Shown here piece after piece: positions 17,229 to 26,373 of a DNA stretch of 64,000 nt (positions within the stretch are counted from its first letter, which is position 1; the number at the start of each line of letters is the position of its first letter). A program made the translations under genes and the position numbers. Under the pieces are notes generated by a model. That model was not told the origin of the DNA. It saw nothing but the letters and a program-made list of their open reading frames with translations, and made no database searches. The stretch comes from Bradyrhizobium sediminis (GTDB lineage Bacteria; Pseudomonadota; Alphaproteobacteria; Rhizobiales; Xanthobacteraceae): positions 1,424,001-1,488,000 of the forward strand of contig NZ_CP076135.1 in assembly GCF_018736105.1 (NCBI RefSeq), written 5' to 3'.

Positions 17229-17373
17229 TCCTAGCACGCCTTGCCCGCCTCCCGGCGCGACCTAACGTCCCTTCCACACTTGCTTCCGCCATGCGGAATT
17301 GGCGCGACGGTGGACTCGGCTCCCGCGGCTATTACAATACGATTAACAACAAGCCGGTCCCGGGAGCGACGCC

Positions 17374-18579
17374 ATGAAATTCGGCATCTTCTATGAGCTG
17401 CAATTGCCGCGCCCGTGGCAAGCCGGCGACGAACTCAGGCTCTACCAGGACGCGCTGACGCAGCTGGAGACCGCCGACCGGCTCGGCTACGACCATGCCT
17501 GGGTGGTCGAACATCATTTCCTCGAAGAATATTCGCATTCGCCGTCGCCGGAATCGTTTCTCGCCGCCGCCTCCCAGCGCACCAGGAACATCCGGCTCGG
17601 CCACGGCATCTTCCAGCTCACCACCAATCATCCCGCGCGCGTCGCCGAACGCGTCGCGGTGCTCGACCTCCTCAGCAACGGCCGCGTCGAATTCGGCATG
17701 GGCGAGAGCGCCTCGATCACCGAACTGACACCGTTCGGCCGCGACATGGAGACCAAGAAGGAAGTGTTCGAGGAGGCCGTCCGCGCCATCTTCCCGATGT
17801 TCAGGGACGGCGGCAGCGAGCATCACGGCAAGTATTTCGACATTCCCTTGCGCAACGTGGTGCCCAAACCCGTTCAGAAGCCGCACCCGCCATTGTGGAT
17901 GGCGTGTTCGCAGTTGCCGACCATCGAGCGCGCCGGCCAGAATGGATTCGGCGCGCTCGGCTTCCAGTTCGTCAGCGCCGACGCCGCGCACGCCTGGGTG
18001 CACGCCTATTACAACGCGATCACCAAGCGGCTGAAGAAGCTCGCCGATTACGAGATAAATCCGAACATGGCGCTGGTGTCGTTCTTCATGTGCGCGAAAA
18101 CCGACGAGGAGGCCCGTGCGCGCGCCGACGGCGCCACCTTCTTCCAGTTTGCGCTGCGCTTTTATGGCGTGTCGCAGAACCGGCAGCGCCCCGATCCCGG
18201 CACCGTCAACATGTGGGACGAATACAACAAGTGGAAGCGCGACAATCCGGAAGCGCAGGAGGCGGCATTGCGCGGCGGCCTGATCGGATCGCCCGAAACT
18301 CTCCGGAAGAAACTGCGCCGGTTCCGCAGCTCGCACATCGACCAGGTGATCCTGCTCAACCAGGCCGGCAAGAACAGCCACGAGCACATCTGCGAATCCC
18401 TCGAATTGTTCGCCCGCGAAGTGATGCCGGAATTCCGCGAAGATCCCGAGCACGACGCCTGGAAGAAAGGCGTGATGAGCGGCGCGATCCAACTCGAGGA
18501 GATCGACACCGAAGCGTTCAAGGACCGCTACGGCAAGCTGGCCGTGAACGTCGCCAAGCCGGCCACGGCGGCGGGCTGA
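17374..18579 (+). CDS. LLM-class flavin-dependent oxidoreductase (luciferase-like)
   Basis: A 401-residue TIM-barrel monooxygenase of the bacterial luciferase family, using reduced FMN supplied by a separate reductase. Typical blocks: MKFGIFYELQLPRPW, WVVEHHFLEEYSHSPSPESFL, RNIRLGHGIFQLTTNHPARVAERVAVLDLLSNGRVEFGMGES and GSPETLRKKLRRF. Substrate unknown. It is close to the sulfonate region, where such enzymes (SsuD, SfnG, DszA) are common, but it is a separate subgroup of the family. Divergent from nap. Confidence 0.93.
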   Translation: MKFGIFYELQLPRPWQAGDELRLYQDALTQLETADRLGYDHAWVVEHHFLEEYSHSPSPESFLAAASQRTRNIRLGHGIFQLTTNHPARVAERVAVLDLLSNGRVEFGMGESASITELTPFGRDMETKKEVFEEAVRAIFPMFRDGGSEHHGKYFDIPLRNVVPKPVQKPHPPLWMACSQLPTIERAGQNGFGALGFQFVSADAAHAWVHAYYNAITKRLKKLADYEINPNMALVSFFMCAKTDEEARARADGATFFQFALRFYGVSQNRQRPDPGTVNMWDEYNKWKRDNPEAQEAALRGGLIGSPETLRKKLRRFRSSHIDQVILLNQAGKNSHEHICESLELFAREVMPEFREDPEHDAWKKGVMSGAIQLEEIDTEAFKDRYGKLAVNVAKPATAAG

Positions 18580-19015
18580 CAGTCTCGACTGCCGAGTCCC
18601 GACACTCTCGTGGAATGGCTCACTGGATATTCGAGCTAACGCAGAAGATCGTTTCGCGATTTCGAATCGGAGAGCAAGGTTGTCTGCTGTCCAGCGCCAA
18701 CGCGCCGCGAGGGGCTGAGCCGTCTTGCCAACTGATATCGATGAGTATTCGTTGACGAAGCAAAAACCGTTTCATCGCGGAACGATATGATTCTGGAGAT
18801 AATCTCTCCGTTCGCTTTCACATTCAAAATTCCATTTCATTGACGATCGCGAGGCCACCGCGCATCATCGCAGCATGAATTCAACGGAGCGAGAGTTCGA
18901 ATCTCGCCGGGATTGAACCGAACTCACTGATCGCCAGTGTCGGAAAATACCGGGCCGCAGCGTCATCGCGTTGCGCCGACGGCGGCGCTATGCCGCCGGA
19001 AAGCAGGAGAACAAG
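18580..19015. other. Intergenic region, nothing assigned
   Basis: About 436 bp before the first ABC transporter operon. No credible gene on either strand. A TTGACG at about 18842 with CATCAT 17 bases later is a weak sigma-70-like arrangement, but I cannot call a promoter. The final bases carry the AGGAGAACAAG ribosome-binding site of the next gene. Confidence 0.4.
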
Positions 19016-20116
19016 ATGTTGAGAGATGGGAAGCAGAAGAAATCGTTGCTGGATCGCCGCTCGCTGCTGCGAGCGGGAGCCGCGGCGGCGCTGGCGGCGC
19101 CGGTCGGCGTATTCGGCGCGCAAGCGTTTCCGTTCCGCGCCGCGGCGCCGGCGATCGACTTCTCGGAATTTCCGATCTGCAAGACCGCATCCGACGCGCC
19201 GCCGCTGACGGGGGCGCCACGAAAATTGAAATTGTCCTGGAACGCCGGTGCGGTCTGCCTGGCGCCGCTGCCGGTCGCGATCGATCAGGGAATCTTCCAG
19301 AAACACAATCTCGACGTCGAACTGGTCAACTACAGCGGCTCGACCGACCAGCTGCTGGAGGCGATCGCGACCGGCAAGACGGATGCTGGCGTCGGCATGG
19401 CGTTGCGCTGGCTGAAGCCGCTCGAGCAGGGCTTCGACGTCAAGATCGCGGCCGGGACCCATGGCGGCTGCATGCGGGTTCTGACTCGGGCGAATTCGGG
19501 AATCGACAAGCTCTCCGACCTCAAGGGCAAGATCGTCGGCGTCGGCGATCTCGGCGGGCCGGACAAGAACTTCTTTTCGATCCAGCTCTCCAAGCAGGGC
19601 ATCGATCCCGTCAAGGACGTGGACTGGCGGGTCTATCCCGGCAATCTGCTGCAGCTGGCTGTCGAGAAGGGCGAAGTCCAGGCGTTCCTGGGTTCGGATC
19701 CGATCGCCTATCTCTGGCTGAAGGATCCCGCCTACAAGGAAGTAGCCTCCAATCTCGACGGCGAATACAAGGACAAGACCTGCTGCATCGTCGGTTTGCG
19801 CGGTAGCCTCGTGCGCGAGGAGCCCCAGGTCGCGCGCGCGATCACTCGGGCGTTGCTCGATGCGGCGATGTTCACCTCACAGAACCCGGACAAGGCCGCG
19901 GCGTCGTTCCAGCCCTATGCGCCGAAGACCGCCAGCTTGCAGGATTTGCAGGCGATGGTTCGCTATCACACCCATCATCACCATCCCGTGGGCGACGCGC
20001 TCAAGCAGGAACTGAAGGCCTATGCGGACGATCTGAAGCTCGTTTCCGTCTTCAAGCCGAGCACCGATACAGCAAAATTTGCGGAGCGGATCTATGTCGA
20101 CGTATTCGGCGTCTAA
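19016..20116 (+). CDS. ABC transporter substrate-binding protein (NrtA/SsuA/TauA family)
   Basis: A 366-residue periplasmic binding protein. The N-terminus DRRSLLRAGAAAALAAPVGV is a twin-arginine-type signal. The NMT1/THI5-like core has LAPLPVAIDQGIFQKHNLDVELVNYSG, DQLLEAIATGKTDAGVGMAL, DLKGKIVGVGDLGGP and a helix-rich second lobe. It contains a histidine run HTHHHHPVG near residue 305. Start at 19016 follows AGGAGAAC. It overlaps the permease gene by 23 bp, so it is operonic. It is distant from the two SsuA-like proteins in this window and its ligand may be different. Confidence 0.9.
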   Translation: MLRDGKQKKSLLDRRSLLRAGAAAALAAPVGVFGAQAFPFRAAAPAIDFSEFPICKTASDAPPLTGAPRKLKLSWNAGAVCLAPLPVAIDQGIFQKHNLDVELVNYSGSTDQLLEAIATGKTDAGVGMALRWLKPLEQGFDVKIAAGTHGGCMRVLTRANSGIDKLSDLKGKIVGVGDLGGPDKNFFSIQLSKQGIDPVKDVDWRVYPGNLLQLAVEKGEVQAFLGSDPIAYLWLKDPAYKEVASNLDGEYKDKTCCIVGLRGSLVREEPQVARAITRALLDAAMFTSQNPDKAAASFQPYAPKTASLQDLQAMVRYHTHHHHPVGDALKQELKAYADDLKLVSVFKPSTDTAKFAERIYVDVFGV

Positions 20117-21134
20117 GGCGGTCGCGCTTCCGCAATCGGCGGAGGAGGGCGCTGCATTTGCAAGCCGGCCGCTGTCGCTTCCCGCGTCATTTCTTGCCAA
20201 TGGCGCTGCGGTATTCGCAAGCGTCGCCTGGGTCGGCTTCGGGCTGTCATGCCTGTGGTGGGCGGATCTGGCGGACTGGCCGCGAACGCATGCACTCGCT
20301 GTCGCCGCATTCGTGATCGCCGGCGGCATCCTTGCTGCGACCTTGAGTGCGAGTTGGCTCGGGCGCTTCGGCGCAGCGCTGCAACAGCGCGCGCCATGGC
20401 TGCTGGCGCTCGGCCTGTTCCTGACCCTGTGGGAAGTCGCGACCGCGAAATTCGCGTGGTTGCCGCTGCCGTTCTTTCCGCCGCCGCAGGCGATCGTCGA
20501 AGTCTATACCGATGACCTGCCCAAGCTGCTCGACAGTGTCTTTGCGTCGGTGAAGCTTCAGCTCGGCGGCTATGCGATCGGCGCGGCAGCCGGCTTCCTG
20601 ACCGGCGTCTCGATCGGGTGGTCGCGCAGCGTGGGCTACTGGGTGCATCCGGTGTTGCGATTCATAGGACCGCTGCCGGCGACGGCCTGGCTTCCGTTCG
20701 CATTCTTCACCTTTCCGTCGAGCTGGAGCGCCAGCACGTTCCTGATCGCGCTGGCCACGGGCTTTCCAGTCACGGTGCTGACCTGGTCCGGCGTGGCGAG
20801 CGTCAGCAACGCCTATTACGACGTGGCGCGAACCCTTGGCGCCAGGCCATGGTTCCTCGTGCTGAAGGTCGCCATTCCCGCGGCGCTGCCGCACGTCTTC
20901 GTCGGCCTGTTCATGGGCCTCGGCTCGTCCTTCGCCGTGCTGGTCGTCGCCGAAATGATCGGCGTCAAGGCGGGGCTCGGCTGGTACCTGCAGTGGGCCC
21001 AGGGCTGGGCGGCCTATTCGAACATGTACGCCGCGCTGATCGTGATGTCGCTGCTGTGCTCGGGCGCGATCACTCTGCTGTTCCGGACACGCGACCGCCT
21101 GCTGGTCTGGCAGAAGGGTGTCGTCAAATGGTAG
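20094..21134 (+). CDS. ABC transporter permease (SsuC/TauC-like) with extra N-terminal helices
   Basis: A 346-residue inner-membrane permease. The C-terminal ~250 residues are the BPD_transp_1 domain with the EAA loop (YYDVARTLGARPWFLVLKVAIPAALPHVF) that contacts the ATPase. The N-terminal ~110 residues add two or three membrane segments (FASVAWVGFGLSCLWWADLA, ALAVAAFVIAGGILAATLSA) not found in SsuC from the second system here. The start at 20094 has GGAG upstream and overlaps the binding-protein gene. Confidence 0.9.
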   Translation: MSTYSASKAVALPQSAEEGAAFASRPLSLPASFLANGAAVFASVAWVGFGLSCLWWADLADWPRTHALAVAAFVIAGGILAATLSASWLGRFGAALQQRAPWLLALGLFLTLWEVATAKFAWLPLPFFPPPQAIVEVYTDDLPKLLDSVFASVKLQLGGYAIGAAAGFLTGVSIGWSRSVGYWVHPVLRFIGPLPATAWLPFAFFTFPSSWSASTFLIALATGFPVTVLTWSGVASVSNAYYDVARTLGARPWFLVLKVAIPAALPHVFVGLFMGLGSSFAVLVVAEMIGVKAGLGWYLQWAQGWAAYSNMYAALIVMSLLCSGAITLLFRTRDRLLVWQKGVVKW

Positions 21135-21925
21135 CGCTCGCGATTGCCGAACCGATCACTTATCCTGCCGTGGGCGCCTCGCTCGAGGTCGAACACATCA
21201 GCCACGCCTTCGACATCGACGGCAGCGTGCTTCCGGTGCTCGACGACGTGAATTTCAGCGTCAAGCCCGGCGAGTTCGTGGCGCTGCTGGGACCGTCGGG
21301 CTGCGGCAAGTCGACCCTGCTGCGTCTGGTCGCAGGACTTGAGGCGCCGCGATCCGGCGTGTTGCGCGAGGACGGCGATCCGGTGAAGGGACCGTTTCCG
21401 TCGCGCGTCGTGGTGTTTCAGGACCCGACGCTGTTTCCCTGGCGAACCGTGTGGAATAACGTGGCGCTCGGCCTTGAGGCGCAGGGTATCCTGAAGACCC
21501 AGCGCCAGCGCGTCGATGCCGCCATCGACCTGGTCGGGCTCTCGCGGTTTCGTAACGCCTATCCGCACCAGCTGTCGGGCGGCATGGCGCAGCGCGTGGC
21601 GCTGGCGCGAGCGCTGGTCAACGATCCCAGGATCCTCATTCTCGACGAGCCGCTCGGCAAGCTCGACTCGCTGACGCGCATCACCATGCAGGCCGAAATC
21701 GTGGCGCTCTGGCAGCGCAAGGGATTTACGACGCTGCTGGTGACGCATGATGTCGAGGAAGCGCTGTTCCTTGCCAACCGCGTCATCGTCTTCAGCGACC
21801 GGCCCGCGCGCATCAAGGCCGACATCGCAGTCGATCGTCCCTTTCCCCGGCACCGCGGCGATCCCAGGCTCGCGGAGCTGCGCCGGAACATCCTGGGGCT
21901 GCTCGGATTGGACGCAACATGGTGA
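21128..21925 (+). CDS. ABC transporter ATP-binding protein (SsuB/TauB-like)
   Basis: A 265-residue ATPase. Walker [13 protein letters not shown]-loop VVFQDPTLFPW, signature [15 protein letters not shown], Walker B ILILDEPLGKLD and the switch histidine VTHDVEEAL are all present. It overlaps the permease stop by 7 bp. The N-terminal 20 residues (MVALAIAEPITYPAVGASLE) are an extension. It energises uptake with the products at 19016 and 20094; the ligand is probably an organosulfur compound given the gene neighbours. Confidence 0.95.
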   Translation: MVALAIAEPITYPAVGASLEVEHISHAFDIDGSVLPVLDDVNFSVKPGEFVALLGPSGCGKSTLLRLVAGLEAPRSGVLREDGDPVKGPFPSRVVVFQDPTLFPWRTVWNNVALGLEAQGILKTQRQRVDAAIDLVGLSRFRNAYPHQLSGGMAQRVALARALVNDPRILILDEPLGKLDSLTRITMQAEIVALWQRKGFTTLLVTHDVEEALFLANRVIVFSDRPARIKADIAVDRPFPRHRGDPRLAELRRNILGLLGLDATW

Positions 21926-22278
21926 GCGCAGTGGGCAGTTCCATACGCAAGCAGCTTTCGGTCGACGCCACGCCGGCGATCCTCGACCGCGCCAGCCAAC
22001 TCGCTGCCCAATTTGCCACGCGGGCAGACAGGAGCGCCGGCAATTCCGGCGAACGGGCATGCATGCCCAACGCCTACATCATCGAAGTTCTGCACCAGAC
22101 GGCCGGAATCGTCGCGTTCGACGAGCGTGGGTTCCGGTTCTTTTCCTCGCAACGCGTTTTCGACAGTCTCGAAGGCCGCCGGTTTCGTTCCGCGCGCGAT
22201 GCGGAACGCGCGGCGAGAGCGCTGCTCGACGGGCGGCGCCGCTCTGCGAGCAAGCCTCAGTTCACCGCCGCCCTCTGA
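21919..22278 (+). CDS. Small hypothetical protein in the transporter operon
   Basis: A 119-residue soluble protein whose ATG overlaps the ATPase stop (ATGGTGA). First ~50 residues are polar and Ala/Arg rich (RKQLSVDATPAILDRASQLA). The second half is a compact domain, MPNAYIIEVLHQTAGIVAFD, then RGFRFFSSQRVFDSLEGRRFRSARDAERAARALL. No signal peptide, no membrane helix. Family not recognised. Tight overlap with the ATPase and a 31-bp gap to the next binding protein make it part of the operon. Confidence 0.8.
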   Translation: MVSAVGSSIRKQLSVDATPAILDRASQLAAQFATRADRSAGNSGERACMPNAYIIEVLHQTAGIVAFDERGFRFFSSQRVFDSLEGRRFRSARDAERAARALLDGRRRSASKPQFTAAL

Positions 22279-22309
22279 TCAACGCGGCCAAACCCGAAAG
22301 GACGGATTC

Positions 22310-23278
22310 ATGATCATAAGACGCAGTATTCTCGGTATTCTCGGTGGGGCGCTGGCTGTTGCAGCTCTCGCCACATCGCCTGTCGCCGCGCAGGCGCAGG
22401 ACAAGCCGACCGAAATCCGCATCGGCACGCAGAAGGGCGGCTTCTTTCCGGCCGTGCGGCAGCGCCATACCGTGGAGGACGCATTCAAGCCGCTCGGCAT
22501 CGAGATCAAGTGGATCGACTTCCAGTTCGGTCCGCCGCTGCTGGAGGCGATCAACGTGGGTGCGGTCGATTTCGGCTTTGTCGGCGATTCGCCGCCGATC
22601 TTCGCGCAGGCGGGTAACGCCAGGATTCGCTACGTCGCGGCCGTCAAATCGGACGGCAATACGCAGGCGATCATTGTCCCCAAGGATTCGCCGATCAAGA
22701 CCCTTGCCGATCTGAAGGGCAAACGCGTTGCCTTCGGCAAGGGATCAAGCGCGCAAAATCTGCTGATCGCCGCCCTGGAAAAGGGCGGGCTTGCCTGGAG
22801 CGACATCACGCCGGCTCCGCTCGCGCCGGCCGATGCGACAGCAGCATTCGTGAAAGGATCGGTCGAGGCTTGGTCGATCTGGGATCCCTATCTGGCGCTT
22901 GCCGAGCTCAAGGAGAACGCCCGCGTGATCGCCTTTGACAAGGACGTGCACAAGCCCAACGCGTTCTACATCGCAGGTGCGGATTTCGTGGAGAAATATC
23001 CCTCGCTGGTAGCAAAGCTCAACAGCGTGTTCGCATCGGAAGGTCAGTGGGCCGATCTCCATCACGAGGAGGTCGCGAAAGCGCAGGCGGAGGCGACCGG
23101 TGTCGATATCGTGGCCATCAGGCGTTTTGTCGATCGCTCGAACTACCGCGTCGCTCCAGTCGACGACGAGGTGATCAAGAGCCAGCAGGCGGTCGCTGAC
23201 CGTTATGCACGCCTCGGCTTGATCCCGAAGCGGGTCAACGTTTCCGACGTCGTCTGGAAATGGACACCCGGCTCCTGA
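22310..23278 (+). CDS. Aliphatic sulfonate-type ABC substrate-binding protein
   Basis: A 322-residue SsuA-family periplasmic protein. Signal peptide to about residue 30 (ILGGALAVAALATSPVAAQA). Core: EIRIGTQKGGFFPAVRQRHT, IDFQFGPPLLEAINVGAVDF, GFVGDSPPIFAQAGNAR, LKGKRVAFGKGSSAQNLLIAAL and VEAWSIWDPYLALAELK. It is clearly paralogous to the protein at 26833-27783. The ATG at 22310 has AAAGGACGG upstream. It lies between the first transporter and the TauD-like dioxygenase, which suggests it delivers that enzyme's substrate. Confidence 0.93.
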   Translation: MIIRRSILGILGGALAVAALATSPVAAQAQDKPTEIRIGTQKGGFFPAVRQRHTVEDAFKPLGIEIKWIDFQFGPPLLEAINVGAVDFGFVGDSPPIFAQAGNARIRYVAAVKSDGNTQAIIVPKDSPIKTLADLKGKRVAFGKGSSAQNLLIAALEKGGLAWSDITPAPLAPADATAAFVKGSVEAWSIWDPYLALAELKENARVIAFDKDVHKPNAFYIAGADFVEKYPSLVAKLNSVFASEGQWADLHHEEVAKAQAEATGVDIVAIRRFVDRSNYRVAPVDDEVIKSQQAVADRYARLGLIPKRVNVSDVVWKWTPGS

Positions 23279-23305
23279 AATTGGCGCAGCTGAAAGGAAC
23301 ACCAA

Positions 23306-24244
23306 ATGAGCTTCTACCGGGACTTCAATGACAAGATTGCGATCGAGGCCTGGAATGGCGAAAGGCGCCAGCCTTACGAAACCATCGGGGTCAAACAGCT
23401 CTCGCCGACCGTCGGCGCCGAGATATCCGGCGTCGACCTTTCGAAGGAGGTCTCCGACGTCCAGTTCGCGGAAATCCGCCGCGCGCTCGACGAGAACCTT
23501 GCAATCATCTTCCGCGACCAGGACATTTCGCGTGAGCACCATAAGCGGTTCGGCCTGCGCTTCGGCAAGTCCCTGCACCGGCATGAACTCGCTGCCACGC
23601 GCTTCAGCCATGAAGGCCCGTTCGACCCGGAATTTCTGTCATGGAAAACCGGCCGGGATTCGCGTTTCACCGCGGGCGACGGCTGGCATCCCGATGTGTC
23701 CTGCGACCCAAGTCCGATCGCGGTCTCGCTGCTGCGCGTGACGAAGACGCCACCGCTTGGCGGCGACACCGCCTTCGCCAACATGTATCTTGCTTATGAG
23801 TTTCTGTCAGACCCGATCAAGCGCCTGCTCGACGGACTGACGGCGATCCACGATGGCTCGCTTGCCTGGACGGCGGGCTATGGCGCAAAGCCGGATCCCG
23901 GCAAGACCTATCCGCAGTCGGAGCATCCCGTGGTGGCGACCCATCCGCGAACGGGCCGGAAGTTTCTCTATGTGAACGCGTCGTTCACCTCCCACATCGT
24001 GCAGCTCACACGCAGGGAAAGCGACGCGCTGCTCCAGTTCCTGTTCCGCCACGTCGAAGGCCAGCTTGCGCTGCAGACGCGTGTGCACTGGCAACCGAAT
24101 TCGCTGCTGGTGTGGGACAACTGGGCGAGCCAGCATCATGCCGTGTGGGACTATTACCCGGAAGAGCGCTGGGGCGAGCGTGTCTCGGTAGTGACCGGCG
24201 AGGCGCCGCAGGCCCGTCTCGATCTGAGCGTCGCGGCGGAATAG
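23306..24244 (+). CDS. TauD/TfdA-family Fe(II)/2-oxoglutarate dioxygenase
   Basis: A 312-residue alpha-ketoglutarate-dependent dioxygenase. The facial triad is visible as H128-x-D130 (GWHPDVS) and a distal His at 277 (DNWASQHHAVWDYY), with Arg 292 (ERVSV) placed to bind 2-oxoglutarate. Relatives desulfonate taurine or alkyl sulfates or hydroxylate small acids. Being next to a sulfonate-type binding protein and the transporter, release of sulfite or sulfate from an organosulfur compound is the most likely job. The first ~30 residues are an extension relative to TauD. Confidence 0.93.
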   Translation: MSFYRDFNDKIAIEAWNGERRQPYETIGVKQLSPTVGAEISGVDLSKEVSDVQFAEIRRALDENLAIIFRDQDISREHHKRFGLRFGKSLHRHELAATRFSHEGPFDPEFLSWKTGRDSRFTAGDGWHPDVSCDPSPIAVSLLRVTKTPPLGGDTAFANMYLAYEFLSDPIKRLLDGLTAIHDGSLAWTAGYGAKPDPGKTYPQSEHPVVATHPRTGRKFLYVNASFTSHIVQLTRRESDALLQFLFRHVEGQLALQTRVHWQPNSLLVWDNWASQHHAVWDYYPEERWGERVSVVTGEAPQARLDLSVAAE

Positions 24245-24291
24245 CCGCCGGTTCGGCGGGCGCTGCTTGTTGAACCCGGCAATTGCGCCGC

Positions 24292-25074
24292 TCAGTCCTG
24301 CAGCGCCGCCAGCAGCTCGTCGGGCCGCTCGACCATCATCATGTGGCCGGCGCCCGACAGCACCACGGTGCGTGAATTTGCAAGTGCTGCGGCCAGCGCC
24401 TTGCCGGCTCTTGCCGGTGTCATCATGTCGCGTTCGCCGAGAATGAGCGTGGCAGGCACCGTGACCTTGGCGGCGGCGGCGAGCGCGCCCTGATAGGCGT
24501 TGCAGGCGGAAAGGTCGTTGAACAGCACGCCGGGCCGGCACTGTTCGAGCACGCGCTGGGCGCCGTAATGCATCCACAGGCCGGGCGCGAGGCTGCCGCC
24601 GAGTTCGGCCTGATGGCCGAGGCCCCAGATCGAGACCATGTCGACCGCATCATGGTCGTTGGCTTCGGCGGCCTTGAGCAGGTCGGGACCGACGGTCATG
24701 GTAGCCGCCGTTCCGATCAGGCTCAGCCCGGAGACTTTGGCCGGGTGCCGCGCCGCGGTTTCGAGCGCAATCAGCGAGCCCATGGAATGTCCGACCAGCC
24801 GCGCCTTGGGCACGCCGGCCGCGTCGAGCAGTGCGGCGGTCCAGTCGGCCATCTCGGAGATGGTCGGTAGCGGCGCGCCGCCCGAGCGGCCATGGCCCGG
24901 CAGGTCCGGCGCCAGCACGCCAAAGCCGTGGTGAGCGAACCACCTCGAATGCAGGGCCCAGGTGGTGTGATCGAAGCCGGCGCCGTGCAGCAGCACGATG
25001 GCAGGCAGCGACTTGTCGAATTCCCGGCCGCCGGTGGCGACGAAGGTATCAATGCCGTTCACGGACAGTTGCAT
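24292..25074 (-). CDS. Alpha/beta hydrolase
   Basis: A 260-residue hydrolase. Nucleophile elbow GHSMGS with Ser 97, oxyanion region LLHGAGFDHTTW, acid in ERDMMTP and base His in SGAGHMMMVERP. It resembles esterase or 3-oxoadipate enol-lactonase-like proteins; substrate unknown. It starts 3 bp after the metY stop on the same strand, so the two are one operon: a metY-linked hydrolase. Convergent with the dioxygenase gene. Confidence 0.92.
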   Translation of the reverse strand: MQLSVNGIDTFVATGGREFDKSLPAIVLLHGAGFDHTTWALHSRWFAHHGFGVLAPDLPGHGRSGGAPLPTISEMADWTAALLDAAGVPKARLVGHSMGSLIALETAARHPAKVSGLSLIGTAATMTVGPDLLKAAEANDHDAVDMVSIWGLGHQAELGGSLAPGLWMHYGAQRVLEQCRPGVLFNDLSACNAYQGALAAAAKVTVPATLILGERDMMTPARAGKALAAALANSRTVVLSGAGHMMMVERPDELLAALQD

Positions 25075-25077
25075 GGC

Positions 25078-26373
25078 TCAAGCCTTCTGCGAAATACGGA
25101 GCGCCTGGCCGAGGTCGTCGATGATGTCGGCGGCGGCTTCGATGCCGACCGACAACCGCACCAGTTCCTCGCCGACCCCTGCGGCCTTCAGTTGCGCGGC
25201 ATCCATCTGCTGATGGGTGGTGCTGGCGGGATGAATGACCAGGGTCTTGGCGTCGCCGACATTGGCGAGGTGGCTGATCATCCGAAGTGCCTCGATGAAC
25301 TTCTTGCCGGCCGCCCGGCCGCCCTTGATGCCGAAGCTGACGATCGACCCGGCGCCGCGCGGCAGCAGGCGCTTGGCCAATTCATGGTCGGGATGATTTT
25401 CCAGCGACGGGTGCAGCACCCACGCCACCGCCTTGTTGGCGGCCAGCGCCGCGAGCACGGCATGGGTGTTGGACATGTGGCGGTCCATGCGGACGCCGAG
25501 CGTCTCGACGCCCTGCAGCAGCTGGAAGGCGTTGGTCGGCGACAGGCAGGCACCGAAGTCGCGCAGGCCTTCGGTGCGCGCCCGCATGATGAAGGCGGCC
25601 TGGCCGAACTGCTCGTCGAAAACGATGCCGTGATAGCCGGCATAGGGTTCGGTCAGCACCGGAAACTTGCCGGACGCGCGCCAGTCGAACCGGCCGCCGT
25701 CGACGATCACGCCGCCGATGGCGATGCCGTGGCCGCCGATCCATTTGGTCGCCGAGTTCATCGCGATGTCGGCGCCGAGCTCGATCGGCCGGCTGAGATA
25801 GGGCGTCGCGAAGGTGTTGTCGATCAGGAGCGGAATTTTCGCGTCATGCGCGATCTGCGCGACGGCGGGGATGTCCAGCACTTCGAGGCCGGGATTGCCG
25901 ATGGTCTCGCCGATGACGAGGCGGGTATTGGGCCGGATCGCCGAACGGAACTCGTCCAGCGCGCGCGGCTTGACGAAGGTCGTGGTGATGCCGAAGCGCG
26001 GCAGCGTATGAGCGAGCAGGTTGATGGTGCCGCCGTAGAGCGAGGCGGAGGCGACGATGTGGTCGCCGGCATTGAGCAATGTCGCGATGGCCAGATGCAT
26101 CGCCGCCATGCCGCTCGCGGTGCAGATCGCGCCGACCCCGCTCTCCAGCGCGGCCAGCCGCTCTTCCAGCACCGCCGTGGTCGGGTTCGAAATCCTCGTA
26201 TAGATGTGGCCGGCGCGTTCGAGGTTGAACAGCGCCGCGGCGTGCTCGGAATCCTGGAATACATAGGACGTGGTCTGATAGATCGGGACCGCGCGTGCGC
26301 CGGTGACGGGATCCGGGTGCTGGCCGGCATGCAGGCTCAGGGTTTCGAAGGCGGGCGGTTTGGGTGCGGCCAT
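25078..26373 (-). CDS. metY: O-acetylhomoserine sulfhydrylase (MetY-type PLP enzyme)
   Basis: A 431-residue Cys/Met-metabolism PLP enzyme. PLP-binding Lys 210 lies in MNSATKWIGGHG, with YTRISNPTTAVLEERLAALE, ASGMAAMHLAIATLL, ASASLYGGTINLL and PLLIDNTFATPYL as expected. Length and the C-terminal RLSVGIEAAADIIDDLGQAL fit O-acetylhomoserine aminocarboxypropyltransferase, which makes homocysteine from sulfide. It would use sulfur released by the desulfonation genes here. ATG 26373 gives the usual N-terminus FETLSLHAGQ. Confidence 0.94.
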   Translation of the reverse strand: MAAPKPPAFETLSLHAGQHPDPVTGARAVPIYQTTSYVFQDSEHAAALFNLERAGHIYTRISNPTTAVLEERLAALESGVGAICTASGMAAMHLAIATLLNAGDHIVASASLYGGTINLLAHTLPRFGITTTFVKPRALDEFRSAIRPNTRLVIGETIGNPGLEVLDIPAVAQIAHDAKIPLLIDNTFATPYLSRPIELGADIAMNSATKWIGGHGIAIGGVIVDGGRFDWRASGKFPVLTEPYAGYHGIVFDEQFGQAAFIMRARTEGLRDFGACLSPTNAFQLLQGVETLGVRMDRHMSNTHAVLAALAANKAVAWVLHPSLENHPDHELAKRLLPRGAGSIVSFGIKGGRAAGKKFIEALRMISHLANVGDAKTLVIHPASTTHQQMDAAQLKAAGVGEELVRLSVGIEAAADIIDDLGQALRISQKA

